From: Bacillota bacterium
GTDB lineage: Bacteria > Bacillota > UBA4882 > JAAYXC01
Assembly: GCA_012516115.1 (NCBI GenBank)
Contig: JAAYXC010000387.1
Span: 1-14,957 of the forward strand
Direction: 5' to 3'
DNA length: 14,957 nt
Both the position numbers and the translations under genes were made by a program. A model generated the notes under the pieces. That model did not search any database, was not told where the DNA came from, and saw nothing but the letters and a program-made list of their open reading frames with translations. Each line of letters opens with the position of its first letter. The stretch's first letter is position 1. Positions 1 to 6,801 of the stretch are shown in pieces.

Positions 1-783
1 ACCTGCAGCGTCGTCCAGTCCCTGGCCAAGTGGAAACGTTACGCCCTGCGTCGCTACGGGTTTGCGGTCGGCGAAGGGCTCTACACCGACATGAACGCCA
101 TCCGGCCCGACGAGGTCCTCGATAACCTCCACTCCCTCTACGTCGACCAGTGGGACTGGGAGCTGGTCATCTCTCCGGAGGCGCGCAACCTCAAGACCTT
201 AAAGGACGTGGTCCGGAAGATCTACGAAGTCTTTAAGAAGACCGAGGACTACATCTGCGGGCTCTACCCCATGCTCTCACGCAAGCTTCCGCCGGAGATC
301 CATTTTATCACCGCGGAAGACCTGGCGCGTCGTTTCCCCCATCTTACTCCTAAAGAACGGGAAGACGAAATCGCCAGGGAGAAGGGTGCGGTCTTCGTCA
401 TCGGCATCGGGGGGACCTTGAGCACCGGGGAGCGGCACGACGGCCGGGCGCCGGACTACGACGACTGGGAGTTGAACGGGGACATCATCTTCTGGTACCC
501 GCTGCTTGAAACGGCCTTCGAGGTCTCGTCCATGGGCATCCGGGTGGACCCGGCGGCCCTCGACCGCCAGCTCCGCCTGGCCGGCTGTGAAGAGCGGCGG
601 GAGCTTCCCTTCCACCGGGAGCTTCTTTCCGGCCGGCTTCCGCAGACCGTGGGCGGCGGCATCGGCCAGTCCCGGATGTGCATGTTCTTCCTGGACAAGG
701 CCCATATCGGGGAGGTGCAGGCCTCGGTCTGGTCCGAGGAGATCCTCGCCGCCTGCGAGGAGGCGGGGGTAATACTGCTCTGA
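1..783 (+). CDS. asnA: Aspartate-ammonia ligase (asparagine synthetase A), 5' truncated by window edge
   Basis: Makes asparagine from aspartate, ammonia and ATP in the cytoplasm. It is a class II aminoacyl-tRNA synthetase-like enzyme that uses ammonia rather than glutamine. The frame is open from base 1 (codons for TCSVVQSLAKWKR) to TGA at 781-783, giving 260 visible residues. The start lies outside the window; the ATG at 91 is internal, since family-conserved sequence runs through it (EGLYTDMNAIRPDE). Family hallmarks visible are YVDQWDWE, GAVFVIGIGG, the HDGRAPDYDDW segment, SSMGIRVD, and near the C-terminus PQTVGGGIGQSR followed by HIGEVQASVW. Compared with the roughly 330-residue E. coli enzyme recalled from memory, about 65 N-terminal residues are missing. 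No disruption is seen. The next gene is more than 500 bases away with its own promoter candidate, so this gene probably ends its transcription unit. Identification is secure. Confidence 0.96.
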   Translation, partial: TCSVVQSLAKWKRYALRRYGFAVGEGLYTDMNAIRPDEVLDNLHSLYVDQWDWELVISPEARNLKTLKDVVRKIYEVFKKTEDYICGLYPMLSRKLPPEIHFITAEDLARRFPHLTPKEREDEIAREKGAVFVIGIGGTLSTGERHDGRAPDYDDWELNGDIIFWYPLLETAFEVSSMGIRVDPAALDRQLRLAGCEERRELPFHRELLSGRLPQTVGGGIGQSRMCMFFLDKAHIGEVQASVWSEEILAACEEAGVILL

Positions 784-823
784 AATCGCCGAGGGGATCC
801 TTTAGGGGTTCGATAAAATTTTA

Positions 824-909
824 GACAGGATTAACAGGATTTAGAAATTATTCACCCGTTGATCGAATTTTTTAGATACCAAAATCCAATTAATCCTGTT
901 AATCCTGTC
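824..909. repeat. Perfect 18-bp inverted repeat made of 9-mer units
   Basis: The left arm GACAGGATTAACAGGATT (824-841) and right arm AATCCTGTTAATCCTGTC (892-909) are perfect reverse complements around a 50-base AT-rich middle. Each arm is two tandem copies of a 9-mer (GACAGGATT/AACAGGATT), and a degenerate third unit (AATCCAATT, 883-891) abuts the right arm. The right arm is followed by CATTTTTCCCC, so the RNA could also act as a terminator for asnA. From memory, similar 9-mer arrays between genes are found in many unrelated bacterial genomes; I cannot check that here. Confidence 0.7.
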
Positions 910-1073
910 CATTTTTCCCCTATCGAGTCCGAGAAAGAGCCAGGGCAGGGGGGTAAGTTGCGGGTTACGGCATTCCGGGAGAAAGTGGCAACTTCATTCC
1001 GTTCTGCAAGATGGAGTTGCGTCAAATTCATTCCGCAAGGTGAAACTCATGGATATATATGGAAAAAAATGAA
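910..1073 (+). other. Gene-free stretch with competing short stems
   Basis: No credible gene is seen between asnA and the glutamate synthase-like gene (784-1320). In this part GCAACTTCAT (988-997) can pair with ATGGAGTTGC (1011-1020, one G-U), while its first seven bases can instead pair with AAGTTGC (955-961). CATTCCG recurs at 971, 995 and 1029. A short open frame at 859-1077 has no ribosome binding site and no recognisable content. I see no known riboswitch. Confidence 0.35.
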
Positions 1074-1102
1074 TTGACGAGGATCTCTCCCCCGACTAAG
1101 AT
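1074..1102 (+). promoter_or_regulatory. Candidate sigma-70-type promoter for the glutamate synthase-like gene
   Basis: TTGACG (1074-1079) and TAAGAT (1097-1102) are separated by exactly 17 bases, matching the -35 and -10 consensus at 5 of 6 and 4 of 6 positions. The predicted start near 1109 would give a leader of about 210 bases before the ATG at 1321. The region just upstream is AT-rich (GATATATATGGAAAAAAATG), like an UP element. This is a motif match only. Confidence 0.5.
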
Positions 1103-1143
1103 GAGAGGCGGAAGGTAGCGCGCGGAGGGAAGAGGAGAGAGAA

Positions 1144-1182
1144 CCGGTCGGGTCTCCGGTCCCCATGGCCGGACCCGGCCGG
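1144..1182 (+). promoter_or_regulatory. Strong leader hairpin upstream of glutamate synthase-like gene
   Basis: The left arm CCGGTCGGGT (1144-1153) pairs with ACCCGGCCGG (1173-1182, one G-U). After a two-base bulge the stem continues as CCGGT (1156-1160) with GCCGG (1168-1172), closing on a 7-base loop. It sits inside the predicted leader, about 140 bases before the start codon. No U-tract follows, so it is not a simple terminator. A regulatory or mRNA-stability role is inference. Confidence 0.4.
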
Positions 1183-1320
1183 CTTGTCATGAAAATATTT
1201 ATCCTCTTCTGAATCTACCGCCTTCTTTCGCCTCTTCCGCCCGGGGGAAGGACCGCGGAGGTGGCCGCCGCTACCGACCGGTTTAGAGGAAAGCTTGCGA
1301 GATTGGAGGTAGGTCTGGTC

Positions 1321-2910
1321 ATGAATCTACGACGTCCGAATGCCAACGAAGCGACGGGCACGTTCAACCGATCGCGCAACGTCGTGCCCATGTCCGGCAT
1401 CTGCACCACCTGCGTCGACGGATGCACGGGTGGCTGCGAGGCTTTTCTTGCTTCCTTCCGCGGCCGCGAGGTCCTCTATCCCAAACCGTTCGGCGAGGTA
1501 ACCGCCGGCGCGGACAAGAACTACCCGGTCGACTATTCCCATCTCAACATCCAGGGTTATGCCGCGGGCGCGAAAGGGTTGCCCCCGGGGGTAGAGCCCG
1601 GACCGGATACCACCGCCTTCCCAATGGTCGATACCGAGACGGAGTACGGGTGGACGAAGAAGGTCAAGATGCGCCTGCCCATCTTTACGGGTGCCCTGGG
1701 CTCGACCGAGATTGCCCGGAAGAACTGGGAGCACTTCGCGGTCGGGGCCGCCATCTCCGGCATCACCCTCGTCTGCGGGGAGAACGTCTGCGGGGTCGAC
1801 CCCGAGCTGGAACTGGATGCTCACGGAAAGGTAAAACGTTCGCCGGAGATGGACCGCCGGATCGAGACCTATAAGCGTTATCATGAGGGCTACGGTGAGA
1901 TCCTCGTCCAGATGAACGTCGAGGACACCCGCTTCGGCGTCGCCGAGTACGTCCTGGAGAAACACGGGCTCGATACCATCGAGCTCAAGTGGGGCCAGGG
2001 TGCCAAATGCATCGGCGGCGAGATCAAGGTCAAGAGCCTGGAGCGGGCCTTGGAGCTCTCCCGCCGCGGTTACATCGTCCTCCCGGACCCGAACAACCCG
2101 GCGGTCCAGGAGGCCTTCCGGCGCGGGGCGATCAAGGAGTTCGAGCGCCATTCGCGTTTGGGTTTTGTCACCCGCGAGTCTTTCCTGGCCGAGGTCGAGC
2201 GCCTGCGGAGACTCGGGTTCAAGCGCGTCACTTTAAAGACCGGCGCCTACTCCGCGGTGGAGTTGGCCATGGCCCTCCGCTACGGGAGCGAGGCCCGGAT
2301 CGACCTTATCACCATCGACGGCGCCCCCGGCGGGACGGGGATGAGCCCCTGGCCGATGATGAACGAATGGGGTATTCCCACCTTCTACCTGGAGGCCCTG
2401 GCCTATCGATACGCCGAGAAGCTCCGTCAGCGGGGCCTGCGTGTCCCGGATCTGGCCATAGCCGGCGGTTTCTCCACCGAAGACGGGGTCTTCAAGGCCA
2501 TCGCCATGGGTAGCCCCTACGTCAAGGCGGTCTGTATGGGCCGGGCTTTGATGATCCCCGGCATGGTGGGGAAGAACATCGGGATATGGCTGGAGAAGGG
2601 CGAACTCCCCAAGACCGTCTCCCGCTACGGCCAGACGGTGGAGGAGATCTTCGTCTGTTACGAGGAGTTGAAGGAGAAGTACGGTGCGGAGATCAAGAAC
2701 ATCCCCCTCGGCGCCGTGGGGATCTATACGTTCTGTCAGAAGTTCCGGACCGGGCTACAACAGCTCATGGCGGGGAGCCGAAACTACAGCTTGGCCACCA
2801 TCTCCCGGCGTGACCTCGTCGCCTTGACCGAAGAGGCGGCGAAGGTCTCGGGCCTCCCCTACGTCATGGAGGCCTACGCCGAAGAGGCAGAGCGGATCCT
2901 CGAATCCTGA
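1321..2910 (+). CDS. FMN-binding glutamate synthase family protein (GltB central/FMN domain type)
   Basis: Belongs to the glutamate synthase-related FMN family (single-domain, archaeal-type GltB). These proteins carry the FMN alpha/beta barrel that makes glutamate from 2-oxoglutarate and ammonia in classical GltS. There is no N-terminal glutamine amidotransferase domain, so the ammonia source is open. Start ATG 1321 is chosen because GGAGGT (1305-1310) lies 10 bases upstream and the family-typical N-terminus begins there; the frame is open to GTG 1261, but that has no spaced ribosome site. The product is 529 residues. C28, C31, C35 and C39 form CX2CX3CX3C, suggestive of an Fe-S cluster. The barrel signatures KWGQGAKCIGGE (about 223-234) and TIDGAPGGTGMSP (331-343) are present. 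The gene is monocistronic, with its own promoter candidate and a terminator at 2922. The neighbouring asnA also uses ammonia. The family is certain; the physiological reaction and electron donor are not. Confidence 0.9.
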   Translation: MNLRRPNANEATGTFNRSRNVVPMSGICTTCVDGCTGGCEAFLASFRGREVLYPKPFGEVTAGADKNYPVDYSHLNIQGYAAGAKGLPPGVEPGPDTTAFPMVDTETEYGWTKKVKMRLPIFTGALGSTEIARKNWEHFAVGAAISGITLVCGENVCGVDPELELDAHGKVKRSPEMDRRIETYKRYHEGYGEILVQMNVEDTRFGVAEYVLEKHGLDTIELKWGQGAKCIGGEIKVKSLERALELSRRGYIVLPDPNNPAVQEAFRRGAIKEFERHSRLGFVTRESFLAEVERLRRLGFKRVTLKTGAYSAVELAMALRYGSEARIDLITIDGAPGGTGMSPWPMMNEWGIPTFYLEALAYRYAEKLRQRGLRVPDLAIAGGFSTEDGVFKAIAMGSPYVKAVCMGRALMIPGMVGKNIGIWLEKGELPKTVSRYGQTVEEIFVCYEELKEKYGAEIKNIPLGAVGIYTFCQKFRTGLQQLMAGSRNYSLATISRRDLVALTEEAAKVSGLPYVMEAYAEEAERILES

Positions 2911-2921
2911 CCTGGAGACAC

Positions 2922-2960
2922 AGGGCCTTCCGCCGGACCGGAGCGCGAAGGCCCTCTTCC
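2922..2960 (+). terminator. Hairpin terminator after glutamate synthase-like gene
   Basis: AGGGCCTTC (2922-2930) pairs perfectly with GAAGGCCCT (2947-2955) across a 16-base loop that can form a small CCGG inner pair. CTTCCCTT follows, a modest U-rich tail. It lies 11 bases after the stop codon, the expected place for a factor-independent terminator. Confidence 0.65.
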
Positions 2961-3010
2961 CTTAGAGGCATCCTTTAAGGCAGTGGGCCATCAGTTTTAA
3001 CCACGCTTCG

Positions 3011-3047
3011 CTCTCTTTTGCTCTCGTGGCCTTCACGGGAAAGAGAG
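3011..3047 (+). promoter_or_regulatory. Hairpin abutting the ribosome binding site of the IclR gene
   Basis: CTCTCTTT (3011-3018) pairs with AAAGAGAG (3040-3047). Inside it CTCGTG (3023-3028) pairs with CACGGG (3034-3039, one T-G), with loop GCCTT. The right arm overlaps the purine-rich ribosome site GAGAGGGGAG (3043-3052) before ATG 3056, so folding could reduce translation. No experiment or comparison supports this yet. Confidence 0.35.
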
Positions 3048-3055
3048 GGGAGACC

Positions 3056-3841
3056 ATGACGACCGAGCGGAAGGGCCAGACGGTGCAGTCGGTGGAACGG
3101 AGCCTGGCCATCCTCGAGGCCATGGCCCGCGAAGGGGAGCCGATGAGCCTTAAAGACATAAGCGCGGAGGTAGAACTGACGCCCAGCACCGTCCACCGGT
3201 TGTTGGCCACGCTGATGTCAAGGGGTTTTGTCCGGCAAGACCCCTCGACCGGCCATTATTTCCTGGGGCTCAAGGCCCTGGAGATCGGGACTTCCCTTTT
3301 GACCGCCTTGGAGATCCGGTCCATCGCCCGGCCGTTCCTCTGGCGGCTGGTGGAGGAATGCGGGGAGACGGCCAACCTGGCGGTCTTGGACGGCCTGGAG
3401 GTCGTCTACATCGACCAGGTGGAGACGGAGAACCTCATCAAGATGCGGGCCCGTCTGGGATGGCGTGGTCCGGCCCATTGTACGGCCGCGGGGAAGGTCC
3501 TCCTTGCGGCCCTCTCCGATGCCGAACTCGATCGCCTACTGGCCGGAAGGATTTTAAAGAGACATACCGTGCGCACCATCACCGACCCCGAACGCCTTCG
3601 CGAAGAACTCCGTCGCGTCCGCGAGGAGGGATACGCCTTGGACTTCGGCGAGATGGAACCGGCGATAAGATGCGCCGCCGCGCCCATCCGAAATCACGAG
3701 GGCGCGGTGGCCTATGCGGTGAGCGTCTCCGGTCCTAGCGTGCGGATCAACGGGGACCGGCTCCGCCGCGTAATCCTCCCGGTCGTCTTGCGCGCCGCGG
3801 AGGCCATCGGCAAAGAGCTGGGCGCCACCGGAAAAAGATAA
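3056..3841 (+). CDS. IclR-family transcriptional regulator
   Basis: Cytoplasmic DNA-binding regulator of 261 residues, the usual length for IclR proteins (about 250-280). The N-terminal winged helix-turn-helix spans about residues 8-70: VQSVERSLAILEAM, then LKDISAEVELTPSTVHRLL as the recognition helix region, then GFVRQDPSTGHYFLG as the wing. The C-terminal effector-binding domain follows from about residue 85, with the typical segments ANLAVLDGLEVVYIDQVE, the CTAAGKVLLA motif and GYALDFGEMEP near the ligand pocket. Start ATG 3056 is chosen because GAGGGGAG lies a few bases upstream; the in-frame GTG at 3026 has no ribosome site. Family members sense small organic acids, often aromatic or sugar-derived. 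The target may be the downstream symporter and the decayed paaK, but this is inference from position only; a tRNA gene and terminator lie between. Confidence 0.93.
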   Translation: MTTERKGQTVQSVERSLAILEAMAREGEPMSLKDISAEVELTPSTVHRLLATLMSRGFVRQDPSTGHYFLGLKALEIGTSLLTALEIRSIARPFLWRLVEECGETANLAVLDGLEVVYIDQVETENLIKMRARLGWRGPAHCTAAGKVLLAALSDAELDRLLAGRILKRHTVRTITDPERLREELRRVREEGYALDFGEMEPAIRCAAAPIRNHEGAVAYAVSVSGPSVRINGDRLRRVILPVVLRAAEAIGKELGATGKR

Positions 3842-3844
3842 GCC

Positions 3845-3873
3845 TTGCATCGGCCGGTCGGATGCGGTAGAAT
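3845..3873 (+). promoter_or_regulatory. Promoter of the tRNA-Arg gene
   Basis: TTGCAT (3845-3850) and TAGAAT (3868-3873) are spaced by exactly 17 bases and end 13 bases before the mature tRNA 5' end, with a predicted start near 3880. It begins 3 bases after the IclR stop codon, so the tRNA is transcribed separately. Confidence 0.65.
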
Positions 3874-3886
3874 ATCACTGGAGCGG

Positions 3887-3962
3887 GCGCCCGTAGCTCA
3901 GCGGATCAGAGCACCGGCCTCCGGAGCCGGGTGCGCAGGTTCGATTCCTGCCGGGCGCACCA
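3887..3962 (+). tRNA. tRNA-Arg (anticodon CCG)
   Basis: A complete 76-base cloverleaf with encoded CCA. Acceptor stem GCGCCCG (3887-3893) pairs with CGGGCGC (3952-3958), discriminator A3959, CCA 3960-3962. D stem GCTC/GAGC (3896-3899, 3909-3912). Anticodon stem CCGGC/GCCGG (3914-3918, 3926-3930) with loop CTCCGGA; the anticodon CCG at 3921-3923 reads the arginine codon CGG. The variable loop is 4 bases. T stem GCAGG/CCTGC with loop TTCGATT. All stems are fully paired. Confidence 0.97.
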
Positions 3963-3978
3963 TTTTATTTTGCTTACC

Positions 3979-4003
3979 AACGGCCCGTCTGGCCGTTTTT
4001 TTT
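3979..4003 (+). terminator. Rho-independent terminator of tRNA-Arg
   Basis: AACGGCC (3979-3985) pairs with GGCCGTT (3991-3997) around loop CGTCT, and the run of eight T residues covers 3996-4003. This is the clearest terminator in the window, 16 bases after the tRNA. Confidence 0.92.
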
Positions 4004-4103
4004 ATGGGGGGGAGAGGAGGAACTCCGGTTTCGACGCCGAATGTGCAAATATATTTACGTCTGGTAGGGCGGTAGAACGGTTCCCAACCCGGACTTCGAA
4101 GGG

Positions 4104-4138
4104 CTTCCGGCCTTCCCTTTCTCCGGGCCGGAGGGAAG
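4104..4138 (+). promoter_or_regulatory. Alternative-stem region in the symporter leader
   Basis: In the 206-base gap before the symporter, TCCGGCC (4106-4112) pairs with GGCCGGA (4126-4132), while CTTCCCT (4112-4118) can pair with AGGGAAG (4132-4138). The two stems share bases and exclude one another. TATATT (4050-4055) could be a -10 element but no convincing -35 is seen. No known riboswitch class is recognised. Confidence 0.25.
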
Positions 4139-4209
4139 AGGTCGGGTTACGGGCCCTCACCTCAGGGATCCGGTTTCTTAAAAGCAGGACGGAAGGACGG
4201 GATGTAGGC

Positions 4210-5784
4210 ATGCTTTATCTAGTGGTGGGCTTCTATTTTGCCCTTCTTTTGGCCATCGGTTTGCTCACCGCGCGCAAGCCCAAAACCATGGCCGATTTCT
4301 TCCTCGGTAACCGCAAGGTCGGGCCCTGGATCTCCGCCTTCGCTTACGGGACCACTTATTTCTCGGCCGTTCTCTTTATCGGGTACGCGGGAGGTCAGGG
4401 GTGGAGCTTCGGGTTTCCGGTCCTCTGGATCGCCCTCGGCAACGCCTTCCTCGGCTGCCTTATCCCCTGGTTGCTTTTAGGACCGCGGACCCGTCGGTTG
4501 ACGGCGGAGATGGGCGTCATGACCATGCCCGAATTCCTGGAAGCCCGTTACGGTTCCCGCGCTCTCAAGATCGTGAGCGCTGTGGTCATCTTCATCTTCC
4601 TTATCCCTTATTCGGCCGCGGCCTATACCGGCCTGAGTTACCTGTTCCAGACCGTCTTCGGTCTCGATTACCTCCGGGTATTGCTGGCCATGGCGGCCTT
4701 TACCGCTTTCTACCTCGTCCTCGGCGGTTACTTCGCCGTGACCCTCACCGACTTCGTCCAGGGGCTCATCATGCTTCTCGGCGCGGTCCTGATGGTGGGT
4801 TATGTCCTCCGCGCCCCGAGCGTGGGCGGGTTCAGTGGATTCTTCGCCGGCTTGAACCGCATCGATCCCCAATTGGTCAAGATCGTGCCCCGTGTCTGGC
4901 CTCAGATCCTCTGGCTGGTGCTGTTGACGAGCCTTGGCACCTGGGGCATGCCCCAGATGGTCCAGAAGTTCTATGCCATTAAGGACGAGGGGGCCATCCG
5001 GCGGGCGGCCATCGTCGGCACGATCTTCTGCCTCGTCATCGCCGGCGCCGCCTACTTTATCGGCGCTTCCGCACCGCTTTTCGGTCCCAAGCTGGTGGCG
5101 GAAAACGAAGCGGTCTTCGCTGCCGACCCCGGATTTGCCGCGGCCAAGACCGACGCCACCGCGGCCCGGGCGCTCATCGGCGCGGCCATGGCTGCGGACC
5201 GCTACAAGAACACCATGATCATCCCGCAGATCCTCCGCCTTGTGCTTCCGCAGCTCTTGCTCTTCGTCGTCCTGGTTCTCGTACTTTCGGCCACCATGTC
5301 TACGGTTTCCTCCCTGGTGCTCGTGGCCAGTTCGGCGATTACCATCGACCTTTTGGCCGGCGCCCTCTGGCCGCGGATCGGGCGGCAGACGAAGATGTAC
5401 CTGATGCGTCTTTTGTGCGTGGCCTTTATCGGGCTTTCGGTTTACCTTTCCTGGCGGGGACCGAGTTTCCTGGTGGCGCTGATGTCCTACTCTTGGGGAA
5501 CCATTGCCGGTGCCTTCCTGGGTCCGTACGTCCTGGGGCTTTTCTGGCCGCGCGTCTCCAGGACCGCGGTCTGGGCGGGGATGCTCGCCGGTCTCGGCGT
5601 CTCCATCTTTAGCTGCCTCGGCGCCAACTTGGGGCTCTTTGGAGTGACCAAGGCCCAGGCCCCCATGTACGGTTCCCTGGCCATGTTCGCTTCGGTGATG
5701 GTGGTGAGCTTGGTCAGTTTGATGACCGCGCCGCAAAAAGCAACAGTACCAGCCGGCTCGCCGGCGGCCGCGACGGAGGAATAG
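4210..5784 (+). CDS. Sodium:solute symporter family (SSS) transporter
   Basis: Membrane protein of 524 residues with about 12-13 hydrophobic helices, typical of the PutP/PanF/SGLT family that couples Na+ entry to uptake of amino acids, vitamins, carboxylates or sugars. The N-terminus matches the family: MLYLVVGFYFALLLAIGLLTARKPKTMADFFLGNRKVGPW is helix 1 and the first loop. The Na+-site helix equivalent, around residues 355-377, contains LSATMSTVSSLVLVASSAI. A polar stretch at about 292-338 between two helices looks longer than usual. The substrate cannot be read from the sequence. ATG 4210 is chosen as the start because it opens the first hydrophobic helix; the frame is open further upstream but runs through the tRNA, and the ribosome site is weak (AAGGAC about 12 bases upstream). 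The stop is TAG. A decayed paaK follows closely, so an organic or aromatic acid substrate is possible but unproven. Confidence 0.92.
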   Translation: MLYLVVGFYFALLLAIGLLTARKPKTMADFFLGNRKVGPWISAFAYGTTYFSAVLFIGYAGGQGWSFGFPVLWIALGNAFLGCLIPWLLLGPRTRRLTAEMGVMTMPEFLEARYGSRALKIVSAVVIFIFLIPYSAAAYTGLSYLFQTVFGLDYLRVLLAMAAFTAFYLVLGGYFAVTLTDFVQGLIMLLGAVLMVGYVLRAPSVGGFSGFFAGLNRIDPQLVKIVPRVWPQILWLVLLTSLGTWGMPQMVQKFYAIKDEGAIRRAAIVGTIFCLVIAGAAYFIGASAPLFGPKLVAENEAVFAADPGFAAAKTDATAARALIGAAMAADRYKNTMIIPQILRLVLPQLLLFVVLVLVLSATMSTVSSLVLVASSAITIDLLAGALWPRIGRQTKMYLMRLLCVAFIGLSVYLSWRGPSFLVALMSYSWGTIAGAFLGPYVLGLFWPRVSRTAVWAGMLAGLGVSIFSCLGANLGLFGVTKAQAPMYGSLAMFASVMVVSLVSLMTAPQKATVPAGSPAAATEE

Positions 5785-5791
5785 CATCCCC

Positions 5792-6715
5792 ATTGCCAAG
5801 GTCTCCTCCGAAGTCCGGATCTGGGAACCCGAATACGATGCCTCGACCGGGAGAGCATGACCCGCCTTCAAGTGGCGCGCCTTCAAGAGGCCGTGGCCCG
5901 CGCTTACGCGCGGGTGCCTTTCTACCGGAAGAAATTCGACGGAGCAGGGGTACGACCGGAACAGATCCGTTCCCTCGACGACCTTCGCCGGTTACCGTTC
6001 ACGATTAAAGATGATTTACGCGACAATTATCCTTACGGCCTCTTCGCCGTCCCTTTACGTACGCGAGGTGGTGCGGATCCATTCCTCCTCCGGAACGACG
6101 GGATCCCCACCGTGGTCGGGTATACCCGGCGGGACCTGCAGACCTGGGCGAACCTGGTGGTCCGCTTCCGCTGCCGGTGTCACCAGTGACGACACGTCCA
6201 GATCTCCTTCGGTTATGGCCTTTTTACGGGCGGGTTCGGGCTCCATTACGGTTATGGAGAAGATCGGGGCCACGGCCATCCCGGTCTCCAGTGGTAATAC
6301 AGAGCGGCAGATCCGCATCATGAAGGATTTCGGCACCAACGCCCTGGTCGGCACGCCTTCTATATGGCCGAAGTGGCCAGGGAGATGGGGGTGGATCCAC
6401 CGAGGGATCTCAAACTACGGGTGGGACTCTTCGGCTCCGAACCCTGGTCGGAGAACATACGGCGGGAGCTCGAGCGGGCCTGGGGGATCTTGGCCACGGA
6501 TAACTATGGCCTTTCGGAGGTCATAGGGCCGGGAGTGGCCGGGGGAGGTCAAGCCCCCCGGCGAAGAGGGCGAGCTCGTCCTCACCGCCCTTACCAAGGA
6601 AGCCCTGCCCATCTTCCGCTACCGGACGCGGGATATCACGGCCCTCGACTACCGGCGCCCTGTCCTTGCGGCCGGACCACGGTGCGGAAGCGCAAGGTCC
6701 TCGGCCATCGCCCCG
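5792..6715 (+). pseudogene. paaK: Phenylacetate-CoA ligase (PaaK family), multiply frameshifted and truncated
   Basis: Intact members activate phenylacetate to its CoA ester with ATP; they are about 430 residues. Here recognisable PaaK segments hop between two reading frames: WEPEYD (5822), then VPFYRKKFDGAG to DNYPYGLFAVP (about 5917-6053), EVVRIHSSSGTTG (6065), PTVVGYTRRDLQTWANLVV, SFGYGLFTGGFGLHYG (6205), IGATAIPVSSGNTERQI, MAEVAREMGVDP (6364), FGSEPW, YGLSEVIGPGVA, then GEEGELVLTALTKEALPIFRYRTRDIT and CPCGRT. At least eight frame changes are needed. Roughly 25 codons are missing after GPGVA, and the C-terminal domain of about 100 residues is absent. Neighbouring genes are clean, so this is genuine decay rather than poor sequence. 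It begins just after the symporter stop and was probably co-transcribed with it. No functional enzyme can come from it. Confidence 0.9.
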
Positions 6716-6733
6716 TCGGCCTTAAGCCGCCGC

Positions 6734-6759
6734 TCGCCCCGGGCCAAAGCCCGGGGCGA
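6734..6759. repeat. Perfect 11-bp GC-rich hairpin between pseudogene and coat genes
   Basis: TCGCCCCGGGC (6734-6744) pairs perfectly with GCCCGGGGCGA (6749-6759) around loop CAAA. It lies between the convergent paaK remnant and the minus-strand coat genes. Neither side has a T-run, so it may be a rho-independent-like block for both directions or a dispersed palindromic element. The rest of 6716-6801 holds nothing recognisable. Confidence 0.6.
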
Positions 6760-6801
6760 ACCGCGAACCGTCTCCTTCGGAACCCTGCGAGGGTCGTGAC
6801 C

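Noticed and set aside
859..1077. 72-codon open frame in the asnA downstream gap
   Set aside because: It runs through the inverted repeat, lacks a ribosome site and has no recognisable content.
1327..2151. 274-codon minus-strand open frame inside the glutamate synthase-like gene
   Set aside because: Antisense shadow of a conserved gene; no ribosome site or recognisable motif.
3845..4075. 76-codon open frame through the tRNA-Arg gene
   Set aside because: The tRNA cloverleaf and its terminator explain this stretch fully.
4477..5886. 469-codon open frame on the minus strand across the symporter
   Set aside because: It is the antisense of a clear membrane protein. The translation is His/Gln/Arg/Gly-rich with no domain, as expected from GC-rich codon bias on the opposite strand.
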